A stretch of 64,000 nt of DNA from Sanderia malayensis (Eukaryota > Cnidaria > Scyphozoa > Semaeostomeae > Pelagiidae): NCBI GenBank assembly GCA_013076295.1, contig RQOL01000531.1, forward strand, positions 3,844,001 through 3,908,000. Reading direction: 5' to 3'. Shown one piece after another: positions 1 to 12,129 of the stretch. A model generated the notes under the pieces. It was not told where the DNA came from and searched no databases. It worked only from the letters and a program-made list of their open reading frames with translations. How positions within the stretch are numbered: the stretch's first letter is position 1; every line of letters begins with the position of its first letter. A program made the translations under genes and the position numbers.

Positions 1-180
1 GTACCAGGCAATTTTTGGCAATAGCTACGCTGCAACTGATGCAGATATTTTACTTTGCTGCAATGTGTGCTGATATTTTAAACGAGTTTGTGCTGTAATT
101 GTGTCGCAAGGTATGGTTTTATTTCAAGAGTGCCATAACCTATATAGATTTTACTAATTCAATTTTTGTTTGTTTATCAG

Positions 181-543
181 TATCTACGGATATTTAGCTC
201 CAGATTGCAAGTCTCCTGTTTTAATGTGGCAGCAAAAGGTACAGATAATGTTATTTCTTGAAGATTTGAATCTATTGTTGATTAAGTGATTCGCCAATTG
301 TGATTGTTTGATTGGGTATATGATTCATAATGATTGCTGGCTTAACATCGAATTACTTCTAAGCAATTGAAGCAGCCTCTAGTATCTATACAAGATATTC
401 TTGATTTGTACAGGCTTATACAGAGGACTGGTTTGGATGAAAGAGGTGATCTGGCTCTGTACGAGATATCTGGTGTGAAGCACACAATGTGGCATTCAAA
501 CAAAACAGTCTTTGATAACGCCATGAAGAAATGGTTGGTTTGA
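181..543 (+). CDS. PPT2: PPT2-like lysosomal thioesterase, last two exons only (5' part outside window)
   Basis: Two exons, 181-238 and 364-543 (TGA), joined in phase 0 by a GT-AG intron. They encode the last ~78 residues of a protein whose end (SGVKHTMWHSNKTVFDN..KKWLV) matches the C-terminus of palmitoyl-protein thioesterase 2, where the family has HTAWHSNRT followed by a short WL tail. The first of these His residues is in the position of the family's catalytic His. The exon-1 segment IYGYLAPD aligns with the family's FFGFYD stretch. PPT2 is an alpha/beta-hydrolase of the lysosome that hydrolyses acyl-CoA-type thioesters. The nucleophile Ser and Asp would be encoded before the window start. 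The assignment rests on remembered family sequence and a short region, so it is good but not certain. Confidence 0.7.
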
Positions 544-2175
544 AGAGGTAACATAATTTCACAAGATGGCTATGTTTACAATTCCATATATCCTTCTTTG
601 TTGCCGCGACAGAAGTATTGCGGACTTTTATTTCTTTTACTACTAATTTTACTACTATAACTAATAATTATTTTTAGTTTTTTCTAATGCGTATATTTGA
701 TACATTTGCACTTCTATCCACTTCATAATCAGTAGTGTCATTTAAGGTTTTTGATAAATTTGATTGATTAATTAGTTTCATGAATAAAATAGATAATAAT
801 AAATTTGATTAATTTTTGTATTTTTAGTTTCTTATGCGAATTGGTTGATTTGTCAGTATAGCCTTAAATTAAGGCAAAAATTTAAGTAAGATGCTTTTAT
901 TGATTTGCACTGTAAGTAGCAAAGCAATGAGCTCGACGAAATCAGTGAACCAATTGCTAATTGTAGACATCTGATTGGAAGATAGATTATGCAAGTACTG
1001 CACTCTACACTGGGATGCAGATTTGAAGTAAACGTTGAAAGAGTGGGGATAGTTTTCCAAGCCAATAAAATTGAAGCTTGATAATTATTTATGTTAAATA
1101 ATTTAGCAGAAATCTTGAGCAGAAAGCAAAGCACAGTCATACATCCATCACAAATAATACTGAAGAAAAAGACTCCACTCCACTCCAAGTACTTTACAAA
1201 ACTGAAAAGAAAAGTCTTCCGAGGAGGTGAGTCTTTTTCTCTTCTTTTAATTCTTCGTGCGCGAAAGAATTTATTTGTTTAGGTGTTTGTAGACGAACGA
1301 AACGAGAAATAACCAAATAAAATAAGCATCACTGGAGTGTGAGTCACAAACAAGGGTGCATTCCATGTACTTTTTACGCCGAAGATTTAAAATTACGCCA
1401 AAAATAGCAATAAACCCATTGTCTTGTGATTAATATTCAATTAATGTTATCCCAAGAAATTGGGCGGTCAGCCTACGGCCCGGATTGCTTGAGTGGAGAA
1501 AGGTATTTACGGTCGGTGAACCTGATTTGCCGCGCAAATTCCGGCCACAGAGCACGTAGTGTGACCCCGCCCTCTAATGAACGCCGCCCTCTATTGAACG
1601 CCGCAGGTAAAAGTTGGATTTTGAAAAGAACGCCGCCGCGTTCTTTAGAGAAAATACGGTAACAGTGAAACCTGTGTTGTTGTTGTTGTTGTAAATCAGG
1701 GAAGGGACCCTCATCCTCTCAACAGTGACAAAATTCCACATCATTAGCCACCCAAAAATAACACTACAACCTGGAGCAAGCCCAAAAAATCCAGGTACCC
1801 TAATGCTTCGATTAAGCACCCCCTCGAATAAAGGCCCCTATTATAAAATGGTTTTCAATAAATGCCCACCCCCCTCTTTTGAACGCCCCCGTCGAATAGA
1901 CGCCCCCTAAAATATTTAAAAGATTTAATAAACGCCTGGGCGTTTAATCAAAGCATTACGCTAACTAATAATGAAGTATCAATATAACCAGCCTTGAAGA
2001 GAAACCCATGAAAGAATCTGTTACAGTGGGTGTTAGACAATTGTAAAAACAGTTGAAAAACTAGACCAGATATTTAGTTTGTTTTGCATGTACTTGGTAG
2101 TTTGCCATAATGTATAGGGTTGATTGCATTGAAATACAAGTGAATATACTATTTACATTAAGGATAAAAGATTAG
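544..2175. other. Intergenic region with MITE fragments, no gene seen
   Basis: Lies between the PPT2-like stop and the RABEPK stop, which converge tail to tail. AT-rich, with no reading frame showing recognisable protein features. The stretch about 1560-1945 holds repeated CGCCC/GGGCG motifs related to the CGCCC MITE family seen at 11333-11755, including a terminal-type ATACGGTA end near 1658. A (GTT)n microsatellite lies at about 1676-1692. Confidence 0.6.
1560..1945. mobile_element. Degenerate CGCCC-type MITE fragments
   Basis: Repeated short motifs of the type CCCTCTAATGAACGCCGCC and AATAAACGCCTGGGCGTTTA, with a terminal-like AAAATACGGTA at about 1654-1664. These match the ends of the complete element at 11333-11755 and the one starting at 63847. 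At least two fragments appear to be present; exact boundaries cannot be set. Confidence 0.55.
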
Positions 2176-4560
2176 CTACAGAACAGCGATAGCTAAAAGG
2201 TCATTAAATATTTCACCTTGGGTGTCCATGCCTCCAAAAGAGAGAAGTAGTGTCTGTTTCCTTTCATGGACTTTTTCTATAAAAATGTTGATAATCTTAA
2301 TTAGATGTTGTGCTTTTTAATGACAAAGCTATATTATGTATTTGCTTATTTGCAAAAAACAAAATATTAGCTGGATTTATATTTAATATGAATGAAGCTT
2401 TATAACAGCTATAGTGTGCACTTTACTTGATAAAATTCTTGGTTTCAAATTATTGCTATTTCTAAACCTCTCAATATTTAAATGATCATCAGGGTGGGGT
2501 GGGGGGCTTATTTGAGGGGAGGGGCCCCCTAGGATCGACACAGTATGTGCATAAGAAAGTACTGCATAAAGAATACCTTCAGTGTCATTGTAATGGATTT
2601 CCACACAGCACAATGTGTGATCGAGACGAGGAGGTGGGTGTTCCCCTTGGATCTCAACCTTTGACCATGAAGAGTTTCCTACAAAAAAACCAACTTGATA
2701 AGAACTCTACCTTTTAGCATGAAATAAACTCTGTGCCTTCGAAAATAGAGCACAGGGTATTATAGTTGAGAGATGCAAAGCTTACCGATATCAAATTTAT
2801 GCAGATCATTAAGAGCTCCGCATAAATTCATTCCTCCGAATATGTAGATAGAGCTGGAGTGTACAACTCCAGCATGAGCAGTTCTTGCTGCTGGAATCTG
2901 ACCTGTTTGATTAACTTTATCCCATCTCATCGAATCTACAAATAAATAGTAAATATTAGCATTGCCACACATTAAATAAGTAGATCAGTATGAGAAAGGA
3001 TTCTGATAAGATCTACATCTATCTACATCTATCATTATAATCAGTAAAACCCGCAATGGGTATCACACTGATGAAATAAGATTTCATCTACTGCATTTAT
3101 CTAAGATTTTAACTAAACCTCTACCAAATCATTATGTACCTCTATCAAGATATCTAGGTACCTCTATCAAGATCTCTATGAAGTCATCAAGATCTATATT
3201 AAGATCGAAGAATAGATTTTCTTTGTAGCAGCAATCAAATTACAGGTAACATTACATTTTAAATATACGCATTATAAATATATAGCTACCTGTATCAAGA
3301 ATAAACATATCATCGTATATATTGTGTCCACTCATTCCACCATGGATAAATATTTTTCTGTCATATGTCAAGATAAGATGGCCAAGCCTTGGTGTTGGAC
3401 CTGTCCCAGTTGTCTCCAACTGTTCCCAGCTACATTCATCTGCAATAATTAAAAAGTATATAGTAACAAATTAGCATTCTAAAATGATTAAAGTGTAGTG
3501 TGCTCAGCAGCCTTACAACACGCATTCTAACACTTAACCATATTTATCAACTATTATCTAAACAAACATATTTATTAGCCTTTTATAGTGAAGCGTCTAA
3601 CCATAACCTACTCTTAACCTTATTTGCTTAAGTATTTACGACACACCCAACCTTACAATTTATACCAGGTTAATCCTTGATTATTCTATGATTACAATAG
3701 CCTTACCTGCATTGAATACATGAATTTTGTCATCATCAACTGGTTCTGCACCTTGCAGTCCTCCCCCAAAGACATACATCTTCTCACCAAGTTGTCCAAC
3801 ATTCAGACATGTCCTTGGACATGGTGCGTTGCCCTTTGGTTTACATGAAACCCACGTTTTCTCACCTTCACAAACAAAAAACATATATTAGGAAATAAAA
3901 TAAATAACAATCCACTTTAGTTATTTACAAATAGGTTAAACTAGGTTACCCTTTTTCAACATTTGGACATCATTGAGATTAGTTTCTTGCTGTGCACCTC
4001 CAAAAACGTAGAGGTTTGAGTGTTTATCTTCCATTATGCCATGTTCATATCGAGGAAGAAGTTGTTCTGTTTCCAATTTCGTCCAAATGAAAGATTTCTT
4101 TGCTTGAAGGAAAGATAAAGCTTAAAGTTAATTTCTTAGAGCTCATTTTGCTTGGTCAATAAGACATAGCAGAGTGACTCAACAGTGTGAAGAAAAAGAA
4201 GCAAGGTTCAATGTGGGTTGTGGCTGTCCTGTACGCCACACCCACATTGCTGTAAAAAATGCTGTAAAAGACAATAATTATTAACTCCAACAAATTACTC
4301 ACAAAGTTCAAGAATATAGACATCTCCAAAAGGGCCAGACGGAGTCGCACCGGCAACAATAATGACTTTTTCTCCATCAAACCTAGCCTCTTCACCATCG
4401 GCGCCCTGACTAGGCCCACCGGATCGTTTGCAAGTGTGACTTTGAAGTGTCAAGCATGCATGCCCTACCCTTGGGCAAGGAGCTTCTTGGTCGGAGAAAT
4501 AATGTACCACAGCCCAAGCGCAGCTTTGTCACCTGGCTCGAGGAACGGTATTACTTCCAT
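2176..4560 (-). CDS. RABEPK: Rab9 effector with kelch motifs (RABEPK/p40), six exons
   Basis: Exons on the minus strand: 4560-4303, 4102-3950, 3865-3707, 3439-3290, 2935-2786, 2276-2176 (TAG). Every intron is GT-AG in phase 1. About 323 residues. Starts MEVIPFLEPGDK, like the vertebrate RABEPK start, followed by six kelch blades with glycine pairs (VAGATPSG, YVFGGAQ, YVFGGGLQGAEPV, FIHGGMSG, YIFGGMNLCGALN, LSFGGMDTQGEI). RABEPK binds Rab9 and helps endosome-to-Golgi recycling. Exon 1 needs one extra base near 4493 to pass from the LEPGDK..WYIIS frame to the EAPCPRVGHACL frame; see findings. TBC1D24 begins its 3' end 526 bp upstream on the same strand, so two membrane-traffic genes lie in tandem. 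Confidence 0.9.
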
Positions 4561-5086
4561 GACTTTTATTTGAAGCTCTAAATGGTACAACAAGGGGCAA
4601 GATGCAAAACTTTGCCCCCGCCTTGGTTGGCCATGTGATGGTAAGAGGTAAATGTTGTTGTGGTTGCAAACCATAGTCAACCAAAAACTATTTCATTCAT
4701 GGACCCTTAGTTCTCATGACAACATAAGTCGCAAAAACAAAGTTATGCATTATATCCAGCTAATAAATGAAGATTTATTTAATCTATGGCTAAATAAATG
4801 AAGATTTATTCCCATCTATGCGAAGTATACGTACATACCTATATGAAGCAAAACTATCCCCACCAGATGGCTTGATAAATTATATTCTTTCAAAATTATT
4901 TAAACTATCAAAACTATAATTTGCTTCACCAATATATTTCGAATTAATCTATTCCTTTTCAGACTGGCTTTCATAAACGCGTCTTGAATATAAAAAGCAA
5001 GCTAATTTATTGTAAAAAAATCGCGATAAACTTCGCTGAAACCTAAACTTATCAAATTATATTATAATATAAATTATCAAAAATTA

Positions 5087-8000
5087 TCATATATCAGCGT
5101 CTCTAAAGCAAAATATCTCAAGTCTCGTGATTTTGAAGTCTCCACTGGCAACTTTGGTCAAGACACGATTGTTAAAAGTGTAGCATACTTCACTGCGTCC
5201 ATGATACAAGCCATCGTCTATCCAAATAGCATAGCCACCTCTAAATAACAAAAAAAAAACGATTGAGACAACACGGCCTTGTAAAATACCTTGGCAAAGA
5301 TCCCAAGAACGGTTCTATTCTACACATTGATAGTCATCAATGTTTTGAGTCTACAATAGTGGATAAAACGTATCTTTAGTCTAACGAGTCTAACGTATCT
5401 TTCATGTTCTCCTCCACTAAGACAATGGTTTCTCTGAGAATATCAACTGTACTGCATGCCAGAAAAGATAAGTGCTACCTACATGCGATACCTAATATCA
5501 ATATACAGTCAACTCTGTCTAATTCGAACAGCCTGGGGAAGCGTGAAAATGTTCAAATTACAAAAAGTTCGAATTATAGAGATTATAGAGTTTTGTAAGA
5601 ATTGAAGAATTGGTTCATTAGTGATCCTTGAAAGGACGGAGAATTTCGCTCGAATTAGATAGATAGAGTTCGAATTACACGAGTTCGAATTGTGCAGATT
5701 TGACTGTAACATAGAAAATCTCTCGTGTTGTCTTTGCCAAGACAGATCAAATGCGTCGTATAAATGTAGTAGGGATACAAATGACGAATAAAACTCACCC
5801 TCCACCAACAATAAAGCTTTTATCATTACCAGCAATGAAAAGATCATTCGGAAGATGTTTCGCATTTTTCGTCTTCTGTTCAGGGGAATCGGCCTGCCCC
5901 ACTTCACTCGTTTCTCAACCAATAGCAAGTCGTCCGTCAATTGGCTGACGCGATTCGTTCCATCCATGTCATCGTCATTCACAGAAGGGTATTCCCCTGC
6001 ACGTCCCTCGGACATCGAGTGTTGATAGGCCAGCCGACTATGATCCACAGTTTCGCTTTTCGGTGGGGAATCATTCAGGGGGGAATCACCGAATACCGAG
6101 GGAAATTTCGTCGGAGAATCCTTCGATGGAGCAGATATGTCTCGTAGCCGCGCAAGGGGACTCCCGTGTCCCGAAGAGCCGCCACCAAGAGAACACGCTT
6201 CGTCTTTCTGCGCATGCTTATTCAAATGAATGACCGATGAATTCTTGCGAATTCCCCCGTACGATGGCGAAGCAGTAGAACTCGGCAAATCAGCGAACGA
6301 GAAATTTTTCGGTATTCCTTGCAGCTTCACCGAAACTTTTCGTTTAGTCATCCTGAACGATCGGCGTTTGCGGTGTCCTGCACCTTTTATGTCGACAAAA
6401 ACGAAGCTATTCAATTTTTCCGTCCGATTTTGATGTGATGTAGTTGCTTTGCCATCAGGTTGGTCAATTTCTGTCCAGATAAACTTCTCGAGTAGTGGCT
6501 CTAGCGAGAACACAAATGTCTCTCCGGTGCCGAAAAATGTCAGGTCTCTTTTTCCCTTCTTGCGATCTGTCAGAGGCATGGAAAGATAGCCTCCAAAAGT
6601 CTGAGAAAATAAATTGAAAATATTAAATCATATCTTATGTGAGACAACAGCGAGAACTCTGCAATTATTGTCTCAAAAACTGTTACTGCAACAAAGATAA
6701 AACCTACGGCTAAAAATCTTGTATGGTTTAAATTGTATGGATTAAAAGCATCACAAACCTCGCCTTTCTCTGTTTTCAAAATCAACAAAGTTTGATCTTC
6801 GTTTTCAGTCTTATTATACAACGTTTTCAAGCTATAACAGACAACATAGAAAATACTAAAGTGCAACAAGACAAATTAAGATAAAAAGACACTTGATGAT
6901 TTAATGAAATTTAGGTGAAGGCGTATTTAAGGAGCATATTTACGAAGGGTTTATTCCGAGGTGGGGGCTTTTTCGAGGAATTACCATGGTTTCCTCTCTT
7001 GATATCATAAAAGGATTTTCATGTTCACACAGAAAATGGCATATAGTAAAAATAAAGTTCAGAAAATAAAGTATAGACAATAAAGTTAAACTACCTAAAT
7101 CCATCAATATCTGTTGTGAATGCAATTTGGGGTTTAAGCAGCTGAATTCGGACAGGTAGCCAATTAATAACGCATTCCCACTAAAAGAAAAAAAATTAAT
7201 TGAACTAGAGTATGACCTATGAAAATAGCGACTGATAACTGTTGACCAATCTGCCTTTTCAAGTCAAAGGTTATGATCTAATGCGAGATACAACCTGAAC
7301 AAATGTAACATGCATCAGATGCTGCATAGCATGAAGCTCTAGCTTTCTCAAAAGCAAGTTATATTGATAATTCATGTTACGTTTAACTAACCTGAGTTTG
7401 GCTGATGATATCCGATATACTTCTTACATCATATGATATCATTCTTGCTACCTTTGGATGTTCATCTTCTTGCAAAATCTGTTGTTTTTCTCCACTAAGG
7501 CATTTATCAATTGCATTATTAATTTGCTTGTTTTTTAACTTGATTCTCAAGGTTGCCTTAAAAAAGAAATGCAATAATTGTAAAGAGAAAACAATAAAAA
7601 TGATTGCATGGTTTTTGCTACAATCTAATCCTGAAAGAATACTTCTGCCATCGTTGGACAATGATAAGATAAATATACAGTAAGTCCCCGCAACTAAGAA
7701 ACTCATTCTTTCAGATCAGGCTGTTTGGTTTCTTATAAAGAAGCAAAAAATCTAACCGCAGGCTGTAGTTTCTTATGTGCACATTAAGAAACTCAACAAT
7801 ACAAATCATTTGCGCCTCCTTAATGGCGGTTTTAGAGACTGCGGGCCCCTGGGCCAAAGACCCCAACAGACTTCTAATTTGATGTTATCTTCCCATTCAT
7901 TGACATTGCCTTCCTTGGCCTGCTGTCATGTCCTTCACAGGCTTCAGACTTACATCATCAGTTCATGAATCAGTTCATCATTCAGTGAATTCACTGAATT

Positions 8001-10578
8001 TACCAAAATTGTCTTTCAATATCATGTGGCTGTGAGGCTGTGTCCAAAAATTGTAACTGAGGGATATGGGCTACTACACTTTCTAGTTATATGATGAGCA
8101 GAGCATTGGTATTTTTCATTACTATTTTTCATTGGTTATTTTCATTGGTATTTTTCATTTTTTATATCTTTAGTATTTTTATTGAAAAAAAAAAATGAAT
8201 TTTTGACTCTTTCACAAGAAACTGATTCTAATTTCAGGCTGCTTTGTTTCTAATAATATGAGAAAAATATCCAAAAACTGCAGCCTGCTGTTTCTTATAT
8301 GGCAGTTTCTTAGTTGCGGGGACTTACTGTATCTTGAAACATCGCACTCATAAACACTCCTGTTCATGACACAATAAGCTTCCATTCCTATTTTGACAAC
8401 CACTGAACAGACAAACACAAACATATTCATGATGATGAGAGAAGTATCTCTCAAAATTTCACACTTATAAGCACTGCTGTTCATGACATAGTAAACTTTT
8501 ATCTTTATTAATGACATTCACTGAACAGACAAACACAAACATATTCATAACCAAACCTGTCGCTGGTTTGCTATTTCATGGTTTTGAATTTCCTATTCAT
8601 ACTTAAAGCTACAAGGTTTGAGAAAAAAACGTTTGTGTCAACATCCTGATCAGTAGGACAGGATAAAACCTTGTTTTGCATACCTTGATGAAGTCATCTG
8701 CATGGATTTTCAAAGCTTCAGAATATTGACCAAGAGCAATGACAAAATCTTTTGCAGTGGGAAAACCTGTAAAACAATGCTTTCAGATGTTAGTCAACCA
8801 TCAAGCAATATAGTAAAATTTAACTATGAAATATTTCCGCACAATATTGAGTCGACATATGCAGAGAGCTATTGCCTCAGTCAAGTTTGCTGCAAAGAAT
8901 TAAAAGAAAACATAACTTTACCCAGCCGTTCAAAGTCCAGAGTATATTCATAGAATAATCGTACAAGAAACAGCCCTGTGCGAAAGAAAACCTTTGGTCC
9001 TTCCACAACAAAGCAGTCTACAAGACGCATCTGAAAAAAGAAAGGCCAAATTGGCTACAGTTCATTTATTAGATGTTAATATACGTTTATTAGATGTTAA
9101 TATTCAGTAATTTACATGTTGAGAAACATTAATGTGCTTGGATTAGAATTTGACAATATAACGCTTACTTACCAGGACTGTGAAATCCAAATATTGGAAT
9201 AGCATTCTCAGCCAATCTGGAAATAAATTCATTTCTGTGTTGCTGGCTCGGTCCAGAACAAAACTATGCAATCTTTTTGTTTCCTTTTTCTGGAGTCAAA
9301 AAAAGCAATAAACACATCGATTTAACTTAAATAATAATCAACCTGTCATGGTTCACCTATACAATGGAGACCTCTATTAACAGACACCTCAATACAGAAG
9401 ACAACTCTAAACAATGGGAAAATATATTTTGTCCCTAAATTTTTCAAAATTGGTCATCTCGTTCCAAAAGGAATGAAACACAAACCTCTCTACAACAAAG
9501 AAAATCATTAATCCCATGGGTGCCTTTGCTGTATATAGAAAAAACGTTTTGCACAAATAAACATACCAGAGTATACACAGAGCAGAGATGTAAAGCTGAG
9601 TCTGTAGCATTAGCTTGGGCGTGGGTTTGATCAAAATACATCTTTCTTCCTGAAAGCATGGCTGTCATACACGCAAAACACCAAACTTCTTCCATAAAGT
9701 GTAAGAAAATTGCAGCCACTTGCTGTAGTATGGGACAGAATGTAACATCAGGGTGGAAATGTGAGAGAACTACAAGTATTCGTCTCAGGCAAATGACACC
9801 TTCTGAGGTTAAGTAGTAAGACATGAAGATGTTGTCGTTACATAGTGTTGAGGAAGGAAGGTTTTCTGGAAGCTGATTATCTGAAAGAAACAAATAAAAT
9901 AAATATATTTTACACATCTCCAAGAAAGAAGACTATCATTCAAACTTTCAGAGATAAACAAACTATGTACTTTTCATTTTGACATTTTTACAACATTAAA
10001 TACTCTAATGTCTATTTTCCCTACGATTGTCTGCCTCACAATGGCAAAAAGTAGGTGCCTGAAAAGGTCAATTTTCCAGATGGACCAACATTAATAATTC
10101 GCACAGCATCAAACAGCAAAGTTTCTATACCTTTTCCAAATAGTTTCACACACGTTTCATGATATAAATTAGGCAATTTTGACATGATACTGCTTCCTCC
10201 AGATACTTCTTGCCATAACCTCGATCTTACAGTAGCAGGAACATGCTTCCGGACGTATTTCTTCAATTTGCTTTCACTTGCCGATACCTTGTGGAATTTC
10301 ACCCAGAAATTTTTCGCATCTCTGTCCTCCTCGTTCAATTCTACTTCGTGGTGATGGAAGACGCCCAGAGAGAGAAAGCTGCGTTTTACAGCATGAAAAA
10401 CGTATTTCGAGAAGATGATATTATCATCCGTTTCTTCATACTCGGGGCCATCATTATCTGCTCCAACCGTCCATTGATTTGGGTTGATCGAGTGCATGTT
10501 AATGCCTGCAGACATGCTGCTTGCTGCAGAATGGCCCGGCTCCACCCCGAGTTCAGCAGCAAAAGCTTCACCAAACAT
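5087..10578 (-). CDS. TBC1D24: TBC1D24-like TBC-TLDc protein, ten exons
   Basis: Exons: 10578-10131, 9880-9567, 9289-9173, 9030-8922, 8766-8684, 7556-7392, 7180-7095, 6831-6759, 6600-5799, 5240-5087 (TGA). All joins keep phase, provided one base is missing in exon 9 (AAA run at 5911-5913). About 783 residues. Exons 1-6 encode a TBC domain resembling TBC1D24 (VRSRLWQEV, DVTFCPILQQVAAIFLHF, VDCFVVEGPKVFFR). I do not see the canonical IxxDxxR Arg finger, which fits TBC1D24 rather than an active Rab-GAP. Exons 8-10 encode a TLDc domain: SLKTLY, FFGTGETFVFSLEP, FIVGGG, then GGYAIWIDDGLYHGRS and RLEIFCF. A long Ser/Pro-rich insert splits the TLDc domain. TBC1D24/Skywalker acts in endosome and synaptic-vesicle traffic and oxidative-stress resistance. 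The start is the first Met of the long first exon. Confidence 0.85.
5506..5706. mobile_element. Pogo/mariner-type MITE in TBC1D24 intron 9
   Basis: Imperfect terminal inverted repeats (left CAGTCAACTCTGTCTAATTC; right end, reverse complement, CAGTCAAATCTGCACAATTC), flanked by TA on both sides (5504-5505, 5707-5708), and no coding capacity. The interior repeats TTCGAATTA motifs. Confidence 0.75.
7678..8329. mobile_element. MITE with near-perfect 27-bp terminal inverted repeats in TBC1D24 intron 5
   Basis: Left end CAGTAAGTCCCCGCAACTAA and right end TTAGTTGCGGGGACTTACTG are exact reverse complements, flanked by TA target duplications (7676-7677, 8330-8331). About 652 bp, non-coding. The terminal repeat continues inward as AAGAAACT. 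Confidence 0.85.
8346..8551. repeat. Two diverged ~90-bp direct repeats, 116 bp apart
   Basis: 8346-8431 and 8462-8551 share CACTxATAAxCACTxCTGTTC-type sequence followed by ACTGAACAGACAAACACAAA and CATATTCAT. They sit directly beside the MITE at 7678-8329. A weaker relative (CATTGAACAGGCAAACACG) lies near 25830 in a COX15 intron. Confidence 0.6.
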
Positions 10579-11332
10579 TCTTGTCCATCAGAAATAATCC
10601 AAACATGGTGACTGAGCAGGTGTCACGCAGGCAGGCCACTTCATCCGCCATATATGGACTGGTGTTATTAAAACACAACTGGGGCCAAGAACAAGCTGGT
10701 CGGCACTAGAACGTGGAGGATTTATGTACAATAATGACGTCATTGGTAAAATAAAATACTTTTGGATATATCAGTATCTAATGTTTTTGAGCCTCATTTT
10801 CCAACCCACACGAATGTTCTGGAATCAAGTAAGAAACCAAGCCAAACGAGGAAAAAATCCTTACAAATCTTTTCTCAAATACTAGACATGCGCATTGGTA
10901 ATGGTAGGGACACCAAAAAAGAGTATATTAAAATTTCTATCATTCAGAAATAGGTAGCTACTGAAAATATCAAATAATAAATAGGTCCTACTGATCACGT
11001 TGAGACAGTTCCCATCTTAACAATTGCTCTGCTTAAGAATTGTTCTAATTGTTTCACAAGACAATAATGTTGTCTTGTGATCTGTATTGCTTTGGCTTTT
11101 GTCCATGACGGTGTATGTCAGAAATCGTCTTTTCGTTGACCTAACTTCTGACTTCCCGTTAGATTGTAAACTCGAATAAAATAGACTTCGATATTTTTAG
11201 GAGACTGTATTAGTTGAATCGTGTGACATAGAGTTCGTTCCAATGAAGATCCATCTACACTGGAGCTTAGAATGTTGTAACTGATAAATTTACTCTAAAC
11301 GGTTTCTTTTATAGCTCTAAAGAGTGTGTATA
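10579..11332. other. Intergenic region upstream of TBC1D24, no gene seen
   Basis: AT-rich sequence between the TBC1D24 start and the first MITE. It probably contains the TBC1D24 promoter. No coding features are recognised. Confidence 0.5.
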
Positions 11333-11755
11333 CCGTATTTCCTCTATTAAGCGCCCGGGCGCTTATTAAATATTTCGCAAAATTGGGTGGGCGCTTACTA
11401 GAGGGGGGCGCTTATTAGAGGGGGCGGTTATTTCATAGTCCTAAAATTTTAACATCGAGCATCTTCAAAAACAAAACAATAAACATTAAAATGGATATTT
11501 TCTTTAAGATATAATAACTAACTTTGGTCTTAAACTACTTGCTTATGTTGCCATTGATAAAAGAAAGGAATTGCTGTCTATTCACATGTTTCTACGCTAT
11601 TATTTGAACCAAACAGTGAAAATGTAAGAATTCTATTAACCGCCCTGGGCGGTTAATAGAGGGGGGCGCTTATTTCACACTTTTTGATTTTAGGGTGGGC
11701 GCTTATTGGAGGGGGGCGGTTAATAGAGGGTGGGCGCTTAATAGAGGAAATACGG
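11333..11755. mobile_element. Complete CGCCC-type palindromic MITE
   Basis: Perfect terminal inverted repeats: left CCGTATTTCCTCTATTAAGC followed by GCCC; right end GGGCGCTTAATAGAGGAAATACGG. TA lies on both flanks. Subterminal blocks repeat GGGCGCTTATTAGAGGGG-like units in both orientations. 423 bp, no protein. Related copies or fragments are at 1560-1945, 47277-47335 and 63847 to the window end. Confidence 0.85.
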
Positions 11756-12129
11756 TATTTACTATATTGCTTAGTAACAACATGCATGCAGCTAAATATT
11801 GACACCTACGTACGATACACTTTGACAACAAAATACAACCAAACAGACGTTATTTTTAGCCTAAACGTAATCAGCTTACATAATCGACGAAATTAAACAA
11901 TGACAAAATATAAATGTAAATGCGATTGAGAGGTGTCTAATCTGAGTCGATCAATAGTGGATTTATTCATCACAGTGTATGCTTTCTTAGCCTGTAAAAT
12001 AAACCATGGTTCTATTAGGTTTTACTCACTACCTTCACCTTTCAATTTATTATTTTATTTCAATCTACGAGGAAATGCTGGTAAATTTCAGATTTTTTAT
12101 TACCTTAATATTATTTAATTTTTTGAAAT

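Noticed and set aside
10243..10611. Plus-strand 122-codon open frame
   Set aside because: It is the antisense shadow of TBC1D24 exon 1, whose minus-strand reading has domain homology and correct splice phase.
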